The notes under the pieces are model-generated. The model was not told where the DNA came from. It did not search any database and was given only the letters and a program-made list of their open reading frames with translations. This document shows, piece by piece, positions 49,063-60,786 of a DNA stretch of 64,000 bases (its first letter is position 1; the number at the start of each line of letters is the position of its first letter). The position numbers and the translations under genes are program-made. Origin of the DNA: Syngnathus acus (lineage: Eukaryota; Chordata; Actinopteri; Syngnathiformes; Syngnathidae); contig NC_051098.1 of assembly GCF_901709675.1 (NCBI RefSeq), positions 9,179,000-9,242,999 of the forward strand. The letters are read 5' to 3'.

Positions 49063-49689
49063 GATTATCTCAAACTGATTCTACTGCTGACTGTAAATTC
49101 TTGTCACCTCATGTAATTGCTAATAAGGATTGTATTTCCTAATGTTTACTGTATGTCCATAAGTTCCAAAAAAGAAATCTATATTTGGATTCTAATTAGA
49201 ACCATATTCTTTTTTTCAGCACCATTTGGTCATTAACAGATCATAAAAGCCTGATGACATAATGTGGTTAGCGTGGTCACATTCTGGTTTACCAATCACT
49301 TCTCTGTCCCTCTTTTCCTTTCTTTCCTCCCACTGTCGGTTGATGTAGTGAGTGGTTGAATTCCTCAACCGCCCGTTGCAATAACAGCTCTGTGCTTTAA
49401 GCAAACTTACTTTACCACAAAAGTGCCTCCTCATTTCCACTCCTACATCGCCTCCTCGAATGTTCATTCCATCATTACATCTGATGTAGGGACAGTTTTA
49501 TTATAAGCCAATCGTAATAAGAAGTTGCCATGCACTCTCCAGACTCTACCACAGCTAAGAAAGGTTGACAAGTACTTTAATTCATCTTTATTTCGATTTA
49601 TACCCCTTTCGCCCACATCAACTCCACCCAAGATACTATAAGAGTTAATAAATGGGATGTTATTTGTAAAACAGTTTTCTACCTTTGGT
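49063..49689. other. Non-coding stretch, no gene seen
   Basis: Nothing recognised. Confidence 0.4.
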
Positions 49690-49860
49690 ACTCAAAACGC
49701 TTCACACCGTTTGCTCATTCACCGACTGATGACGTACCATCAACTGGAGGTTTAGTGTCTTGCTCCATGACACTTTGACATGGTTTCCATGGCTGGAATC
49801 AAAGCTCCAACATCTGGGTTGGAAGACAACTATTCTACTACTGAGTCACATCGCTTCCAA
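49690..49860 (+). repeat. Dispersed teleost repeat fragment
   Basis: TCAAAACGCTTCACACC, GGTTTAGTGTCTTGCTCCAT, GACACTTTGACATGG, GGAATCAAAGCTCCAACATC and TTCTACTACTGAGTCACATC follow the order of a common fish repeat (the AAAGCGCTTTACAC...CACTGAGCCAC family). No coding capacity. Confidence 0.7.
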
Positions 49861-52800
49861 AGAGAATGGCTTCCGGGAGGCAAAATATTAGACACCAATC
49901 AGTACGTGTCTAAACCCCTATAAACTACAGTTATAATAACAAACACAATACTGCAAATTAACTGGGAAACTACGCGTTGATTTAAAACCTGTCACGGCTA
50001 CAGTTTTTTTCGAATAAAAATTAAGAATATATTTTTAGTAGTAAGTAGAACTGAATATATTATAGTATATGTAACCTCAATAAATTACACTTGATAGCTT
50101 TATGCAGGCTGTCTTACCAAATGCATATTCAAATCATCTTTCTCTATTCACACTCTTTTATATATTACCAGAATCCATACAATTTAATGCATTTAATAGG
50201 TTTTTGCTCAGTCCCCAAAAATGACATTCTCATTTTTTATTTTTTTAAAGACCTGGATCAGATATGTGATACACATTTTTTTTAAAAGAGGGAATATTTC
50301 AGTAAGTGCTTCTAATATTAGTGGAAGTGTACCATAGTGTGACACACACACACACACGCATGGACGCACACACAACCTTCAATTTCTGCCATGCAGAGTT
50401 GTGGAGAGCTTAGTATGCCTTCAAAGAGCCTTGGCGTTTTCCCACAAGACATCAGCCGCGTGTCTAACTCCCTCCAGATTCTGCAAATACTGCTGCTGTG
50501 TGTGTATGTGTGTCATTATTTGTGTGAGCACACTTCAATAGTGTGATTAAGCTCCCAAAATTGAGGACAAATTGCTCTCAGGTGCAGATACTTTGGGATG
50601 AGATGATCCCCCCCTTCTCTTAGGGTCTTTTTCTTTACCCCTCTCTACAATGTTTCATTCTTTCACCTCTCTCCTCCTGTTCCGCCCATCTCCTTTTTCT
50701 CAGCTCTCTTTTCCTCCTCTCATATCCTTTTTCGTCCTCACCCTGCACCCCCCCCCCCCCTTTCATTCCATCACACTCTATTTGCCTCTCGTCTTTTTTG
50801 AAAGACTCTCCACTTCAGGGTGAGTGCGGGGCAGGGAAATGGCTCTCTGTTTTGGTGCAGAACAGATTGCTTCCAACTGGACTCGATTGGTGCTTCTCCA
50901 ACTGATATCAAAGTCTGCTTCTGTCTTTTGTGGGGGAGACATAAAGACTCCTTTGTCCATGTGTGTGGATATGTGTTTATGTGATCTATGGTTTTTTTTT
51001 CATGTGTGTTGCAGTCTAAGAGTAGACCAAGTTCACGTGAGAACAATCTAGTGCAAATGGAAGTCTTTGTTTCTTTGTGTTTTTGAAACGTTAATGTCGA
51101 GATGTGAACAAAGTAACCCCCATTTACACTGAGCTACAAAAATGCCTGTCAACTAAAATTTGCATACTGTGCTCTTAGCAGACACTATCTGCTTTTGTTT
51201 TATTTTACTGTGTGTAAGGGATGGGAAATTCAGTTGGAGTAAATGTCCCACTAATCACAAAAATGTAGACATTCAAAGCTACAGAAGCCTTTTTACTCAC
51301 AAAATTATTATTATTCACTCAGACTAATTATTGTAATATTTTTGCTAATTTAAAAATGTGCAATCTTCCAAGATGTGTGTCTGAAGCTCATGTCAGTATG
51401 TTCAAAACAAAAAAAATCCTGAATTGCCTAATTTCAAATGATTTTTTTGTAAGGTGAAACCCTGATATTTTCGGCCTAAGCAAAGAAAAAAAAAACTTTC
51501 CCACTCTTACAATAGATTTGGAGCAGAGTGAACATTAGGTAAATATTCAGATTGGTGGAAGTTTGCATCTTCTGATTGCTCTTTTTTTTCCAGTATCCAC
51601 TTTTACTGTCTTTTGTATTCTTCGATTTGTATAGGAGTCTCAATGATCTAAATAATTGTATCTTCTTTCAATAGTTTGGGTAATATTAATCGTTCCTGGC
51701 TGGTGGTCGTCAGGGTAACTTTCAGGGTAACGTTACATTTGATAACCAGAGATAACTCATCAATCCATCGCTCCTTTGTCAATCTTGTGTTTCACTGCAG
51801 CTGTCACCTTTCTTCTCTGTCGGTTGATTGTTGGCCTCTTGTCTTTCTGTCATCTTAACCTTCACTCTCTTGTTGGCCTGTGCATGTCAGTCTTTCCTCT
51901 CCTCTTTACTTTTTTACTTTTCATCACAGCTTTGTTTTTATTGCAGGGGGTGCGAGGCGTGGATTTTACCCTGCACGTCTTTGCTGCTCCTTTTTTTCCC
52001 GCTCCCTGCAAATCTGTGTTGTTTTAGTGTGTGCTCTCAGGAGACCCTTGGTCGATTTTTCTTGGTTATTAGTGTCATTTCATATTTGTGCACCAAATTG
52101 TATCTTTTTAAGGAAAACAAAACCGTTTCTAACTATATTGGGCCATTTTCGAATCTAGTTATACTTTGAGGCAATGGCTCCTGCTAACCGTGAAATGATA
52201 ACTTCCAGATGAGTGACTATCCCCATAATGTAGTGCGAGCAACAATCAGGATCTGCGCATGAACTGTGGCTGACATGAAGCAAAACAGGTCATAATCTTG
52301 AGACACATGACACATGCAGACAGAAAAGGAAATACAAATAGAAAACATGACTCCATGCAGATTATTTTTGCTAATATTAGTGTTGTCATTTATCTCCTAT
52401 CATTAGGATATCAGTAGCAAGTTCAGGCTCAAGGATGAACCTGGTTCTGGAAACAGCACTCTCGTAGTGAGTTTAAATGGTCCTGTTGTTTCTAATTACA
52501 GCTCAAATTCAACCCCCCATCCCCCCAAATAAAATGAGAAGAGGAAGGCAATAATCAACTTGGCAGACTCTCAGAACAATGATGAAAATGTTTTATGATC
52601 CAAAAAATTATTTGAAACAAAAGCTGGGATTTATTTTCCATGCAGAAATTCTAAGTAAATTTTACAAGGGCAAAACACTAGGTTCGCGCCCTCAAGGCAA
52701 ATCACAATAACAGAGTGTAAAACTGGATTTATGTATTTTCTTTTACTTCACAGTGTGCACGATGAAGTTTTTTCTAAAATACAGTATATGGTCAATATTT

Positions 52801-53721
52801 TTTTTTTTTAGTTATCAAGACACTGAAAAACATCAGTAAGCAAAATGTTTAAAAGAATGGTCATAAAACAGAACTTTAAATGTTTCTGGCTCTTCAGATT
52901 TATTACTCATCGGTTAGAATGTGAACTCCTCGCTCTGGAATGTCAGCCCCGCACCTAATTGACTGTCTTGACTACTCTCCATTTCCCCATTTCTCCTTTT
53001 TAGTAGGATCCAGGGGAAATGCTATTGCAGACCAGAGGTTGTGTTGACAGAGGCCCAGACAGCACCAAGCACAAGGCCGCCCTTTCACCTTTCACCTCTT
53101 GCAGACCTCCCCCAATCCTGGAAACACAGGAAGAAAAGCAAGGTCACTGAGATGAGAGTGTCTGTCAACACACAGAGGGAATTGAAAGTGGGCTCAGGGT
53201 TGGGGTGGGGGGAAAAAGTAATGACAGAGAATTGGAGGGGAATCAGTAAAGCACAGCGAGGGTAAAAAGTAGGGATCCTGACATATTCAGGTTTTGATGA
53301 AAAAAACACTAGCAGCTTTAACCGCATGGAAGGTAAATCATGTTAGCAGTTTCCTTGGAGAAATAATCTTTCTTTTATTGTTCAGCAAGTAAAAAAGCAG
53401 TCATAGGAGAGACAGACGTTTTATTTCATATTGAGCCTTATGTTACACACATGGCCACAAAATAAAAATAAAAATATGGGTTTAATAAATGGCTGTTCTC
53501 CTCTGGTTCGCATCAGTGTTTAAATGATAACAGAGAAAGCAAAATTGTCTGTCCATTGAACTTTGCTACCGTTTGTTTGATGTTTTCCCTAAAAACCTTA
53601 TGCTTTGAATCTGCCTCTCTTTTTCCAAAAGGATGGTAAGCCAAATGTTTTGTGATGTTAGTGATCAAGCTCAATATAGTATAAACAACTTGTAAGTAAA
53701 TGATGTATTTATTATTTTATT
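49861..53721. other. Non-coding stretch with polypyrimidine and poly-C tracts
   Basis: An AC run (50342-50357), a long pyrimidine-rich tract (50610-50800), a 13-C run (50748-50760), and an AT-rich middle. Frames at 51676-52169 overlap one another and have no recognised homology. No gene is supported. Confidence 0.45.
50610..50800. repeat. Polypyrimidine tract
   Basis: Nearly continuous C/T for about 190 bp, with a 13-C run at 50748-50760. Long polypurine-polypyrimidine runs can form triplex structures. Confidence 0.85.
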
Positions 53722-53723
53722 TA

Positions 53724-53950
53724 CCTTATTTTCCAAACTATTAGGCGTACTTAAACTTATAATTTACTCAAAAAAACAGTGCATCTTATAAAGCAGAGCG
53801 CCTTATATATGGATCAATTGATGAATTTGTTGATCCATACTGGTTGTACACAGCGCTCTGCCAAAATGTTTCAGTAAAGAGCATCAGCGACTGTCATCCT
53901 TTAACCGTGCATTACTCTGGCTTCAGGAGTTCCATGCGTCAGGAAATGGA
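53724..53950 (+). mobile_element. MITE fragment, CCTTATTTTCC end
   Basis: It is preceded by TA and starts CCTTATTTTCCAAACTATTA, a mutated form of the end seen at 33519. The interior has GTGCATCTTATAAAG, GAGCGCCTTATATATGG, GGTTGTACACAGCGCTCTG and AAAATGTTTCAGTA. No right inverted end is found, and the right limit is approximate. It belongs to the same broad MITE group but a different subfamily. Confidence 0.7.
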
Positions 53951-54124
53951 GGCCTTCATCACACTCTTACAAGTAGTGGGAAATCTGGATGGAGCAGAGG
54001 GACAGATGATGGCAGGTGGTTCTGAAGGCAACAGTTTTCGGTTTTCGTAAATAGTTGACAAGCTTTTGCTGCTACGAATCACGTTGTGAGGAGAAGAACC
54101 GCGAACAGTTATTGGGGACACCTT

Positions 54125-54437
54125 AAAGAGGTTATGACATCAAAGTTGCCAGGTCTCAAGTCACAACCAATCACAGCTCAGCTTCAGAAAATTGAGCCGT
54201 GATTGTTTGTGACCTGGGATCTGGAAGCTGTTTTGTCATTTTCACTTGACAGCAAGTGGCAAAATGGCCATCCCTTGAGACGGCTAAAAACAGGTCGATT
54301 TTGCCTGTTCCATTCATATTCCACAAACAAATCACAAAATGTCTTTCAACTAGTTGGGCTGCGCAAAACACATTCACTTTTGCTATATATATATATATAT
54401 ATATATAATTAGAAAACAAAAAGTACAACTTTAATGG
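54125..54437 (-). mobile_element. Hairpin MITE, fuller copy with internal (TA)n
   Basis: Reverse-oriented copy of the family at 5241. Blocks in plus-strand order are GGTCTCAAGTCACAACCAAT, a hairpin CAATCACAGCTCA (54168-54180) with TGAGCCGTGATTG (54193-54205), TTGACAGCAAGTGGCAAAAT, GGCCATCCCTTGAGACGG, ATTCCACAAACAAATCAC, TAGTTGGGCTGCGCAAAACA and a remnant of the AAAGAAAA...CTTTAA edge. A (TA)12 tract at 54384-54407 interrupts the last part, so the microsatellite grew inside the repeat. Confidence 0.75.
54384..54407. repeat. (TA)12 microsatellite
   Basis: A perfect TA array within the hairpin MITE copy. Confidence 0.95.
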
Positions 54438-54540
54438 ACTCCAGAGATAGTTTTTGCATCCTTAGATATCACCAGTCCGTTTATTACTCCCCAAATTGAC
54501 AAAAGGCAATGAGCATACAAAACAAACAAGCAATCTGGGC

Positions 54541-54689
54541 TCACATTCACACCTAAACACAATTTAGAGTTTTCAGTGAAACTAACTCACGTTTTTGGAG
54601 TGTGGGAGGAAACAGAAATACCCGGAAAAAATGTAAGCTTGGAGAAAAGATACAAACCCCAAATAGGATGGCCACAGCCTTGATTTGAA
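54541..54689 (-). mobile_element. SINE-like repeat, left piece of an interrupted copy
   Basis: TCACATTCACACCTAAACAC, ACAATTTAGAGTTTTCAGTG, CACGTTTTTGGAGTGTGGGA, GGAAACAGAAATACCCGG and the head-side GCCTTGATTTGAA. The expected continuation is not here but resumes at 55019 after the LTR insertion. Confidence 0.85.
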
Positions 54690-55018
54690 TGGAGCTGGGC
54701 GACCAAATGCAGCTTGGACCAGGGTTTATTCAAGGAACTCAAAAGACAGACTATAGAGGCTCGACTAGGGATGAGAATAACTGAACAGAAAGACTAAACA
54801 AGACGAGAACAGACAAGCAACTAGAAAAACAAGAAGACATGAGACGCAAACAATCCGAAAGTTGAGTGAGGGGCAGACAGGACTTAAATACAAGACAGCT
54901 AACGCGAGGCAGGTGATCACACTGATCAGGGCACAGGAGGGGTGGGGCGAGCACACAGACACGCCAACCGAAACCATGACAACATTAAAACAAGGAAACG
55001 AACTGACAGATCTTGGCA
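54690..55018 (-). mobile_element. Second LTR of the 25143 family, inserted in a SINE
   Basis: Colinear with 25157-25470 over nearly the whole length: GGAGCTGGGCGACCAAATGC, AGCTTGGACCAGGGTTTATT, GACAGGACTTAAATACAAGA, GATCACACTGATCAGGGCAC, GAGCACACAGACACGCCAAC and a CAGATCTTGGCA end. The TATA-like and AATAAA signals are conserved. About 14 bp at the left end (TGTCATGAAGTGAA in the other copy) are missing, and no target duplication is visible. Small indels relative to the first copy include AAACGAACTGA near the right end and an extra CTCAAAAGACAG. The identity of the two copies is high by eye. Confidence 0.88.
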
Positions 55019-55060
55019 CCCTCCAGAACAATGAGGTGGATTTACAGAAGATCCAAGTTT
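55019..55060 (-). mobile_element. SINE-like repeat, right piece after LTR insertion
   Basis: CCCTCCAGAACAATGAGGTG and GATTTACAG match the SINE head blocks CCTCAGAAC-TGTGAGG-GATGTGCTAAC that should follow GATTTGAA at 54689. Together the two pieces show that the LTR landed inside a pre-existing SINE. Confidence 0.65.
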
Positions 55061-57223
55061 TTTATGACAATGCTTTCAGTAGATTTGAGTAGGAAATGGG
55101 AGTGCCTTGAGGAGGTCCAATCCAGACATTCAATGAATTTTTGGAGACTGCTCACACCGCTGTATATGTATATCTGATTCTTTTGGCAGTAACAATACTC
55201 TTTCTTCGGGCAATGATGCATGAAGACAACAGACGTCGGGTCTGGACATGAGTATTGAGTCAAAGAGTTGCTAAACCAGGTGTTGGTAAACTAAAAGGTT
55301 TGATGTTAGAGATGCAGAGTCCTGGAGCTTAATGGAGCTCTTTCCTCATGCTATATGGATGGCAGACCGGCACAGTGTGGACCACCTTCTTGAAACACCA
55401 CCAAAGTTTAATTTAATAGTCTCCACATTATTTTTGTAATCCTGATGCACACAAACAAAACATGGACGCATTTTGAGAGAACACTTGCGTGCAAAGCACC
55501 AAATGTTTAATCAAACTTATATTTATTGCATTACATAAAAAAAAAAAACCACATTTCGTGTGTTTGCTTGTCTATTTCTTGCAGGATCATCAAAGATGTC
55601 CCTACTTTTCCATATAACAAAACCCAGGCACATTGTGTGCCTAATATGTTTATGTAAGGAGCATCTGTTTCTACTAGACAGGCTGCATAGACCTCAGTGT
55701 ACAGGAATGCTTTATTGTCTTCAAGAGATAAATCTACTCAATGCTGTGCACTGTCTGCTATCCAGACTTATGCCCCCTGCTGCATATCGTGTGTTTAGAG
55801 GACGTGAGTTTGCATTGCTGCAGTGTTGTCAAAGAAACAAATCAAAGTACGTGTTTGTGTGTGTGTTTATTTACGTCACGTATAAAACATACGAACGACT
55901 GGTATTATTAAATACACGAGGAAAAAAGAGGGAGGGGGAGACTTCACACAAATGTACAAACAGAACAAAATATGGAATGAAAGCAATAAAAGACAACGCG
56001 AAAACCGCAATCATTGGTAATAATTTACCCGCTTATGTTTACAGTACATGTTTGAAAAGGAGTAGGAAGAAGTATAAACTTTTCAGTTCCATCCTCAATA
56101 AATTAAAAGTTCTGTTTCAATAATAAACAATAAAGGCAGTGATGAAAGGTACGAGGACATAAATGAGGAAAAACAACTCTGTGCGGAGAACTCAAACCTT
56201 ACTTCTGTTTGTTTTGTGGTCATGCTGCTTCCTCCTGTGTGACATCATTATAAATCAATCCACTCATTTGAGTAACATTCTTGTTTATAGACATCTATCC
56301 TAGTGTGCTCCTTCAATTCTCATATATTTCCCCACTTTCTAAGACAACAAAATACTCAATGGCTGTTAGGAATGTTATAATATGTAATCAACTTGCCCAA
56401 GTAAAGGTTTCATGATAGGAACAGTTTATCTTTATAACTTCTACTGTTAACCGTTGTGACATTGCAGATGGCTGTTGTTAAGGAATGGCTTGCTCATAGT
56501 TGCAACTAATTGTACTATTTATCTAAAGTCTCCATGTTTTCCTCCGAGCTCACAACAAGCGCCATGACCTCTGATCTCCTAGACGTAATGTTCTTGGTAG
56601 TTGCTGAGGGCAGAATGAAGGTGAGGTCACACTTCAACATGTGGTAGCCTCGTTGGGGCAGCCAAACGGTTTTTCTTTAATTGGCCGTGCGATCTCCTCC
56701 AGCTGGAATGGATTAGATGGGGAGGATACTTTGCTCAAAAGGGCAAATGGAGGTTGGCATACAGCAGAATGAGGAGAACAGAGGGAAAGAAATCTATAAA
56801 ACAGCTAAAAAGACAAAAATGTTCTTGCGTTCACACATTTTTGTAGAGAATAAAATGTGCCAGAAAGTACGGTCACTAAACAAAACAAACTTTGATCTAA
56901 CTTTAAAAAGTCATCTAGAGCAAAATGAATGCCATTATGAAACCTTTATTGATCATTAAATGTTTTAAAACATTCTAACATTGTATTGATGTTTCAATTG
57001 GAAGCAGATGTAAATTTCGTTTTGGTGGAAATAAAAACATAAAAAATATTTTGTATACATCATAACATTAACAACCAATATGTAGTAAACTGTTGCGCTT
57101 CATGCATGTAATTTTATTTTAAATCAGCTGTCCCACAATGAAACAAATGAAAGACTACTATTCCTTGTGACTGCAATAAGCATACATATTAGTCTGTGAA
57201 TATTGTCTTGGTCTCTGGTTCCA
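55061..57223. other. Non-coding stretch, one long orphan frame
   Basis: It contains the 187-codon plus frame 55560-56123 (listed separately). Otherwise nothing recognised. Confidence 0.4.
55560..56123 (+). other. Longest ORF of the window, 187 codons, probably not a gene
   Basis: Open for 187 codons. Its N-terminal two thirds match nothing I know. At 56042-56075 the DNA reads CATGTTTGAAAAGGAGTAGG then AAGAAGTATAAACTT, a motif I recognise from the 3-prime untranslated end of a fish LINE, so the end of the frame is probably transposon DNA. An acceptor-like CTTGCAG precedes GATCATC near 55583. Treat as chance or relic unless expressed. Confidence 0.15.
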
Positions 57224-57341
57224 CAGTTTGGCTTTAGTCTCAGGTGCTTCTAGTCAACCAGCAGGTAAAAGAGCTCGCTCACGGGAACTTGTTTACCTGC
57301 TGCTCGGTTGATCTGAAGCACCTGTGGTTAAAGCCAAACTG
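57224..57341. repeat. Foldback repeat with about 46-bp imperfect arms
   Basis: The left arm (57224-57269) and right arm (57292-57341) pair through CAGTTTGGCTTTA, CAGGTGCTTC, TCAACC and AGCAGGTAAA with short mismatched spacers, around a 22-nt loop (AGAGCTCGCTCACGGGAACT and flanking bases). Arm conservation is high for such a long stem. It could be a foldback MITE or an RNA hairpin. The arms lack the mature sequence of any microRNA I know. Confidence 0.8.
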
Positions 57342-57407
57342 GGGCAGGGCGGGATCTTACTTTTGTGACCAGCATTTGACACCTCTGGTTACTCACTACT
57401 AACATTC

Positions 57408-57429
57408 CTAGAATGGTTAGCCATTCTAG
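57408..57429. repeat. Perfect 9-bp hairpin
   Basis: CTAGAATGG-TTAG-CCATTCTAG, with no mismatch. Confidence 0.85.
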
Positions 57430-59509
57430 TTTTATCTTATGATTATAAACACATTAATTCTACGTAAACATGTATATTGGAACAATGTTCCAAAATCGAT
57501 TCTGGGCTTGAGGAGATCTCTTAACAGGCAATAATTGGGAGGCAAAAGTCCCTACCACTCCAAGAAATGTAAGGAAAAAAAAAAGGATCAAGACGATCAA
57601 AACAAATTTTTGAAAGAGGCGAAGGTTTTTACGATGCATTTGCCTGCCCTCACAGTATCTTCTTCGTTATTGTCGGGTGGCATTCCCAGTTGTCTGCTGA
57701 TATCTTTTTGACAGGATAGCTAGTGTATATGTCTGATAGGGTCTTCATGCTCTCATGAAATGTACAATTTACTGCGTGTATTTGCAAGTATACCAACTTG
57801 TGTGCTAATCAAACCTTAATATGATGGTCCTTTTCTCATGCAGGTGTATCAAAAACTATAATGTGTCAAACAAGGGCATGTGCAGGGATCTTAAGGCCTC
57901 ATTGAATTGGGGTAGATGACTGCAAACGGGAGCTGACAGGTTTGTATGAAGGAGCGAGTGTGAGACTTGTAAGATCCTCTCCATTACCCAACTTGTTAAA
58001 GAAGTACTCAAGCTCCCACTTAGCCATCACAGCTGACATCGAGGTGACTGTCTCATCAGGATCAGAGGAAGCAGCGGAGGTGGTGGTTTGAATTATATTA
58101 CAGCTAATCAGTATGAGGATGCTGTCTGTTCTTTTTAGTCTGACATTTAATAGATGAGCGTGTTTTCAGGCATTTGTATGAGTCTTTTATCTGGTTTTAT
58201 CCCCCTTCCTCCTCTCAGCAACATATCATTAAGCACTCCGTCAATAAGCCTCTATCAAATTCTTAATTCCAATTAGGATAGGTAGGAGTATAATAGCTTC
58301 CTGGGTTTTATCCTATTTCTAGTCACACTTAATCCCTAGCCCGACTTCTACAAAGCTCTCGGTGGACTGGAGTGGCATTCTTAACCCTTGCGACTTCCAT
58401 TAAAACTGGTGGGATAATCCATAGATTTCCGCAGCAAATTCACGAGGATGTGTTCCTCAAGATTCACCCCCCTTGCCATATGTCACTTTACCACAACTCC
58501 TGGCTTCTCTTTATTAAAGCCCAATGTTTTTGCTCAACCCTGCAGAGACCGTGTCATTTACATAGTTTCCCTAATCGTCCCAGATCCCTGGTTTAGAAAG
58601 CGAGTCAGTGCCTGACAGAAATTTCCTTCAGGATGAAAATGTCTGACTGAGAGGTACTCTGATGAACTGGCAGCAAAGAAAATATTTCAGTTGAGATTTG
58701 ATTACTCCAGAGCACTTACCGAATAAAATAAACAAGAATCCCAACGTGAAACTATCCAAATAAAGTGAATCGAGCATCAATATTATGAGAACACACTTCA
58801 AGTGAAGAGCTCAGGGATCCTTGTATATTTTTAGGGACTCAACAAAAGCTTTGGAAGTTCACTGAAAATGATGAGACCTTTCAAACTTTACCACAAAATC
58901 ATTTAGCCACTATTAGACCTGTGGTCACATTCAGGTGTTAGCTATTAGAAGCATATGCGATAAAATTGTTGGACATAGTTTTGGAAGCAGTGGTATGCAA
59001 TTCAAGTAATGTAATCTATTTGACGGCAACCATATTAATTCATACAGTGAGCAAAAGGGTTAGTATTGTATCTGCCTTCAAAATGTTCACCCTAAATTAT
59101 TGTGATTTCATGTGCAAGACCAACACTGAGTGGTAGATAATAGCAAAGCCTGTATCTCACTGAGTGGCGAAGGTTTGCAAATGTTTGCGCAAAATTGAAT
59201 GATTCGGTGATTTAATCTCTTCGATTAACTCGGTCTAATAATTCAGTACACTCAAGAACAGTAATGACTGCCACTACTAACAGCTTGTGGATTTTTTTTT
59301 CCATTGTTGAGGGACTAAGGATGGTTCTGATTTTGTAATATTCCCATTTGTATCATTGTTATTCAAGAAAAACATATTCAAATGTTATTCTCCAGGTTGA
59401 AGACCCTTCTGCAAATTGTAGGCCACTAATGGAGGTGCAAGAGCTCGGAGCGTCCTGCTTCCATCAACCCGCACACTGAATATAGAGAACATGAGAACAA
59501 AGGGCACTT
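57430..59509. other. Non-coding stretch, no gene seen
   Basis: The stretch 58190-58290 (CAGCAACATATCATTAAGCA, AATTCCAATTAGGATAGG) has the look of a conserved non-coding element, untested. No exon is supported. Confidence 0.4.
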
Positions 59510-59567
59510 TGATGCATTCATTCATTCATCTTCCGAACTGCTTATCCTCAAGAGGGTCACAGGCAAT
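59510..59567 (-). mobile_element. SINE-like tail fragment, minus orientation
   Basis: ATTCATTCATTCATCTTCCG, AACTGCTTATCCTCAAGAGG and GTCACAGGCAATCTG are the reversed tail of the family. A 21-A run follows at 59575-59595. Confidence 0.75.
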
Positions 59568-59574
59568 CTGATTT

Positions 59575-59595
59575 AAAAAAAAAAAAAAAAAAAAA
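59575..59595. repeat. Poly-A tract, 21 bp
   Basis: An uninterrupted A run next to the SINE-like fragment. On this strand it is on the inner side of the SINE, so it is not its retroposition tail. Confidence 0.95.
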
Positions 59596-60786
59596 GTCTC
59601 GTATGCAAAACATTTAGCTCACAAATCGGCAGGAGAACTTTCTTTCTACACTAGTAGTAGTATTTTGCTGAGTTCAGATGTCATTCCACAAATTTGTATT
59701 GTATGTAAGACGTGAAAAACCCCCATGAAAAAGTATTATATACCTCACACATTGCACTAACTGAACATCTATTGCAAAATTCTTAATCTAATTTTCAGTT
59801 TTTCCTCCTGAGATTTGGTTTTGACTTCCTCCTCAATTTTACGTTTGTTTCTATATTATAACATTCTGAAATAGGAAAAAGAAATAAGTCACATTTTGAA
59901 AAAAAAAATGTTTTAATCTATATCAAAAGAGTGCAAATTATGAAAATAACATTTTTGAAAACGGTGCAGTGTGCAGAATAACCAAAATGTATACATGTTC
60001 AAATTAGGTCAGTGTCAATGTGACCATTTCTTGGACTATATATAGTATGTCAGCGAGTGCAGTACTCGTATTAGACAACAACAGTCCAAAAAGAAAGATA
60101 CACAAAAAAGGGGCAAAGGAAATGCATCCACTCCAGTGGTAGCTTTTCTACCCAGTGTACACAGAGGCCCCAGAGACCATGCTTTTTTTCCTCAGTGAGG
60201 AAGGGCCAAAAATTACAGAAGGGTCAAGCAGTAGAATACGCAGATGACCTTAAAAATAAACAAAGCAAGCAGCACATGGCCAACAGCTAAAGTGAAATTT
60301 TTTTTTTTTCATTGTTCAATGAGCATGTAAAAAAAGTACTGCCATGATATGGAGAGTGTCCTGTATATGCAAACTTGTCACCACAGGTATAATACTGGAC
60401 TTCGTTTCTAAAAATAAGGTTTCCATATAAAACAGACGAGCTAGACGCTGTGGAAATACCTTTCCTCTCTTTGTATGCCTTAACGTCATCCACAATTTCT
60501 CCTCTGGACAGCAGGTCAAAGTTTCATCATAGTCAATTTCGGACTCGTCAAGACATACTGTCGTGTTCAAGGAGGACAGACGTCTCCCTCTCACTTTTAT
60601 AATGCCTATTAGTCTCATTTTTATGAATTGTAAATTGTGCTCTTATTTTATTGTAATAACAAGGGACATTATTGCATAAAAGAAATAATCATCTGAGAAA
60701 TAAAAATACATCTGAATTAATAAATGACTGCTGGTTGTTCCCCAGTTGGGGATGTACCACGCCTTTCATCAAAGGTAAGCTGGAAT
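59596..60786. other. Non-coding stretch, no gene seen
   Basis: Nothing recognised. The minus frame 60316-60618 (100 codons) has no known domain. Confidence 0.4.

Noticed and set aside
60316-60618. 100-codon minus frame as a possible gene
   Set aside because: No recognised domain, and overlapping frames are open in the same place.
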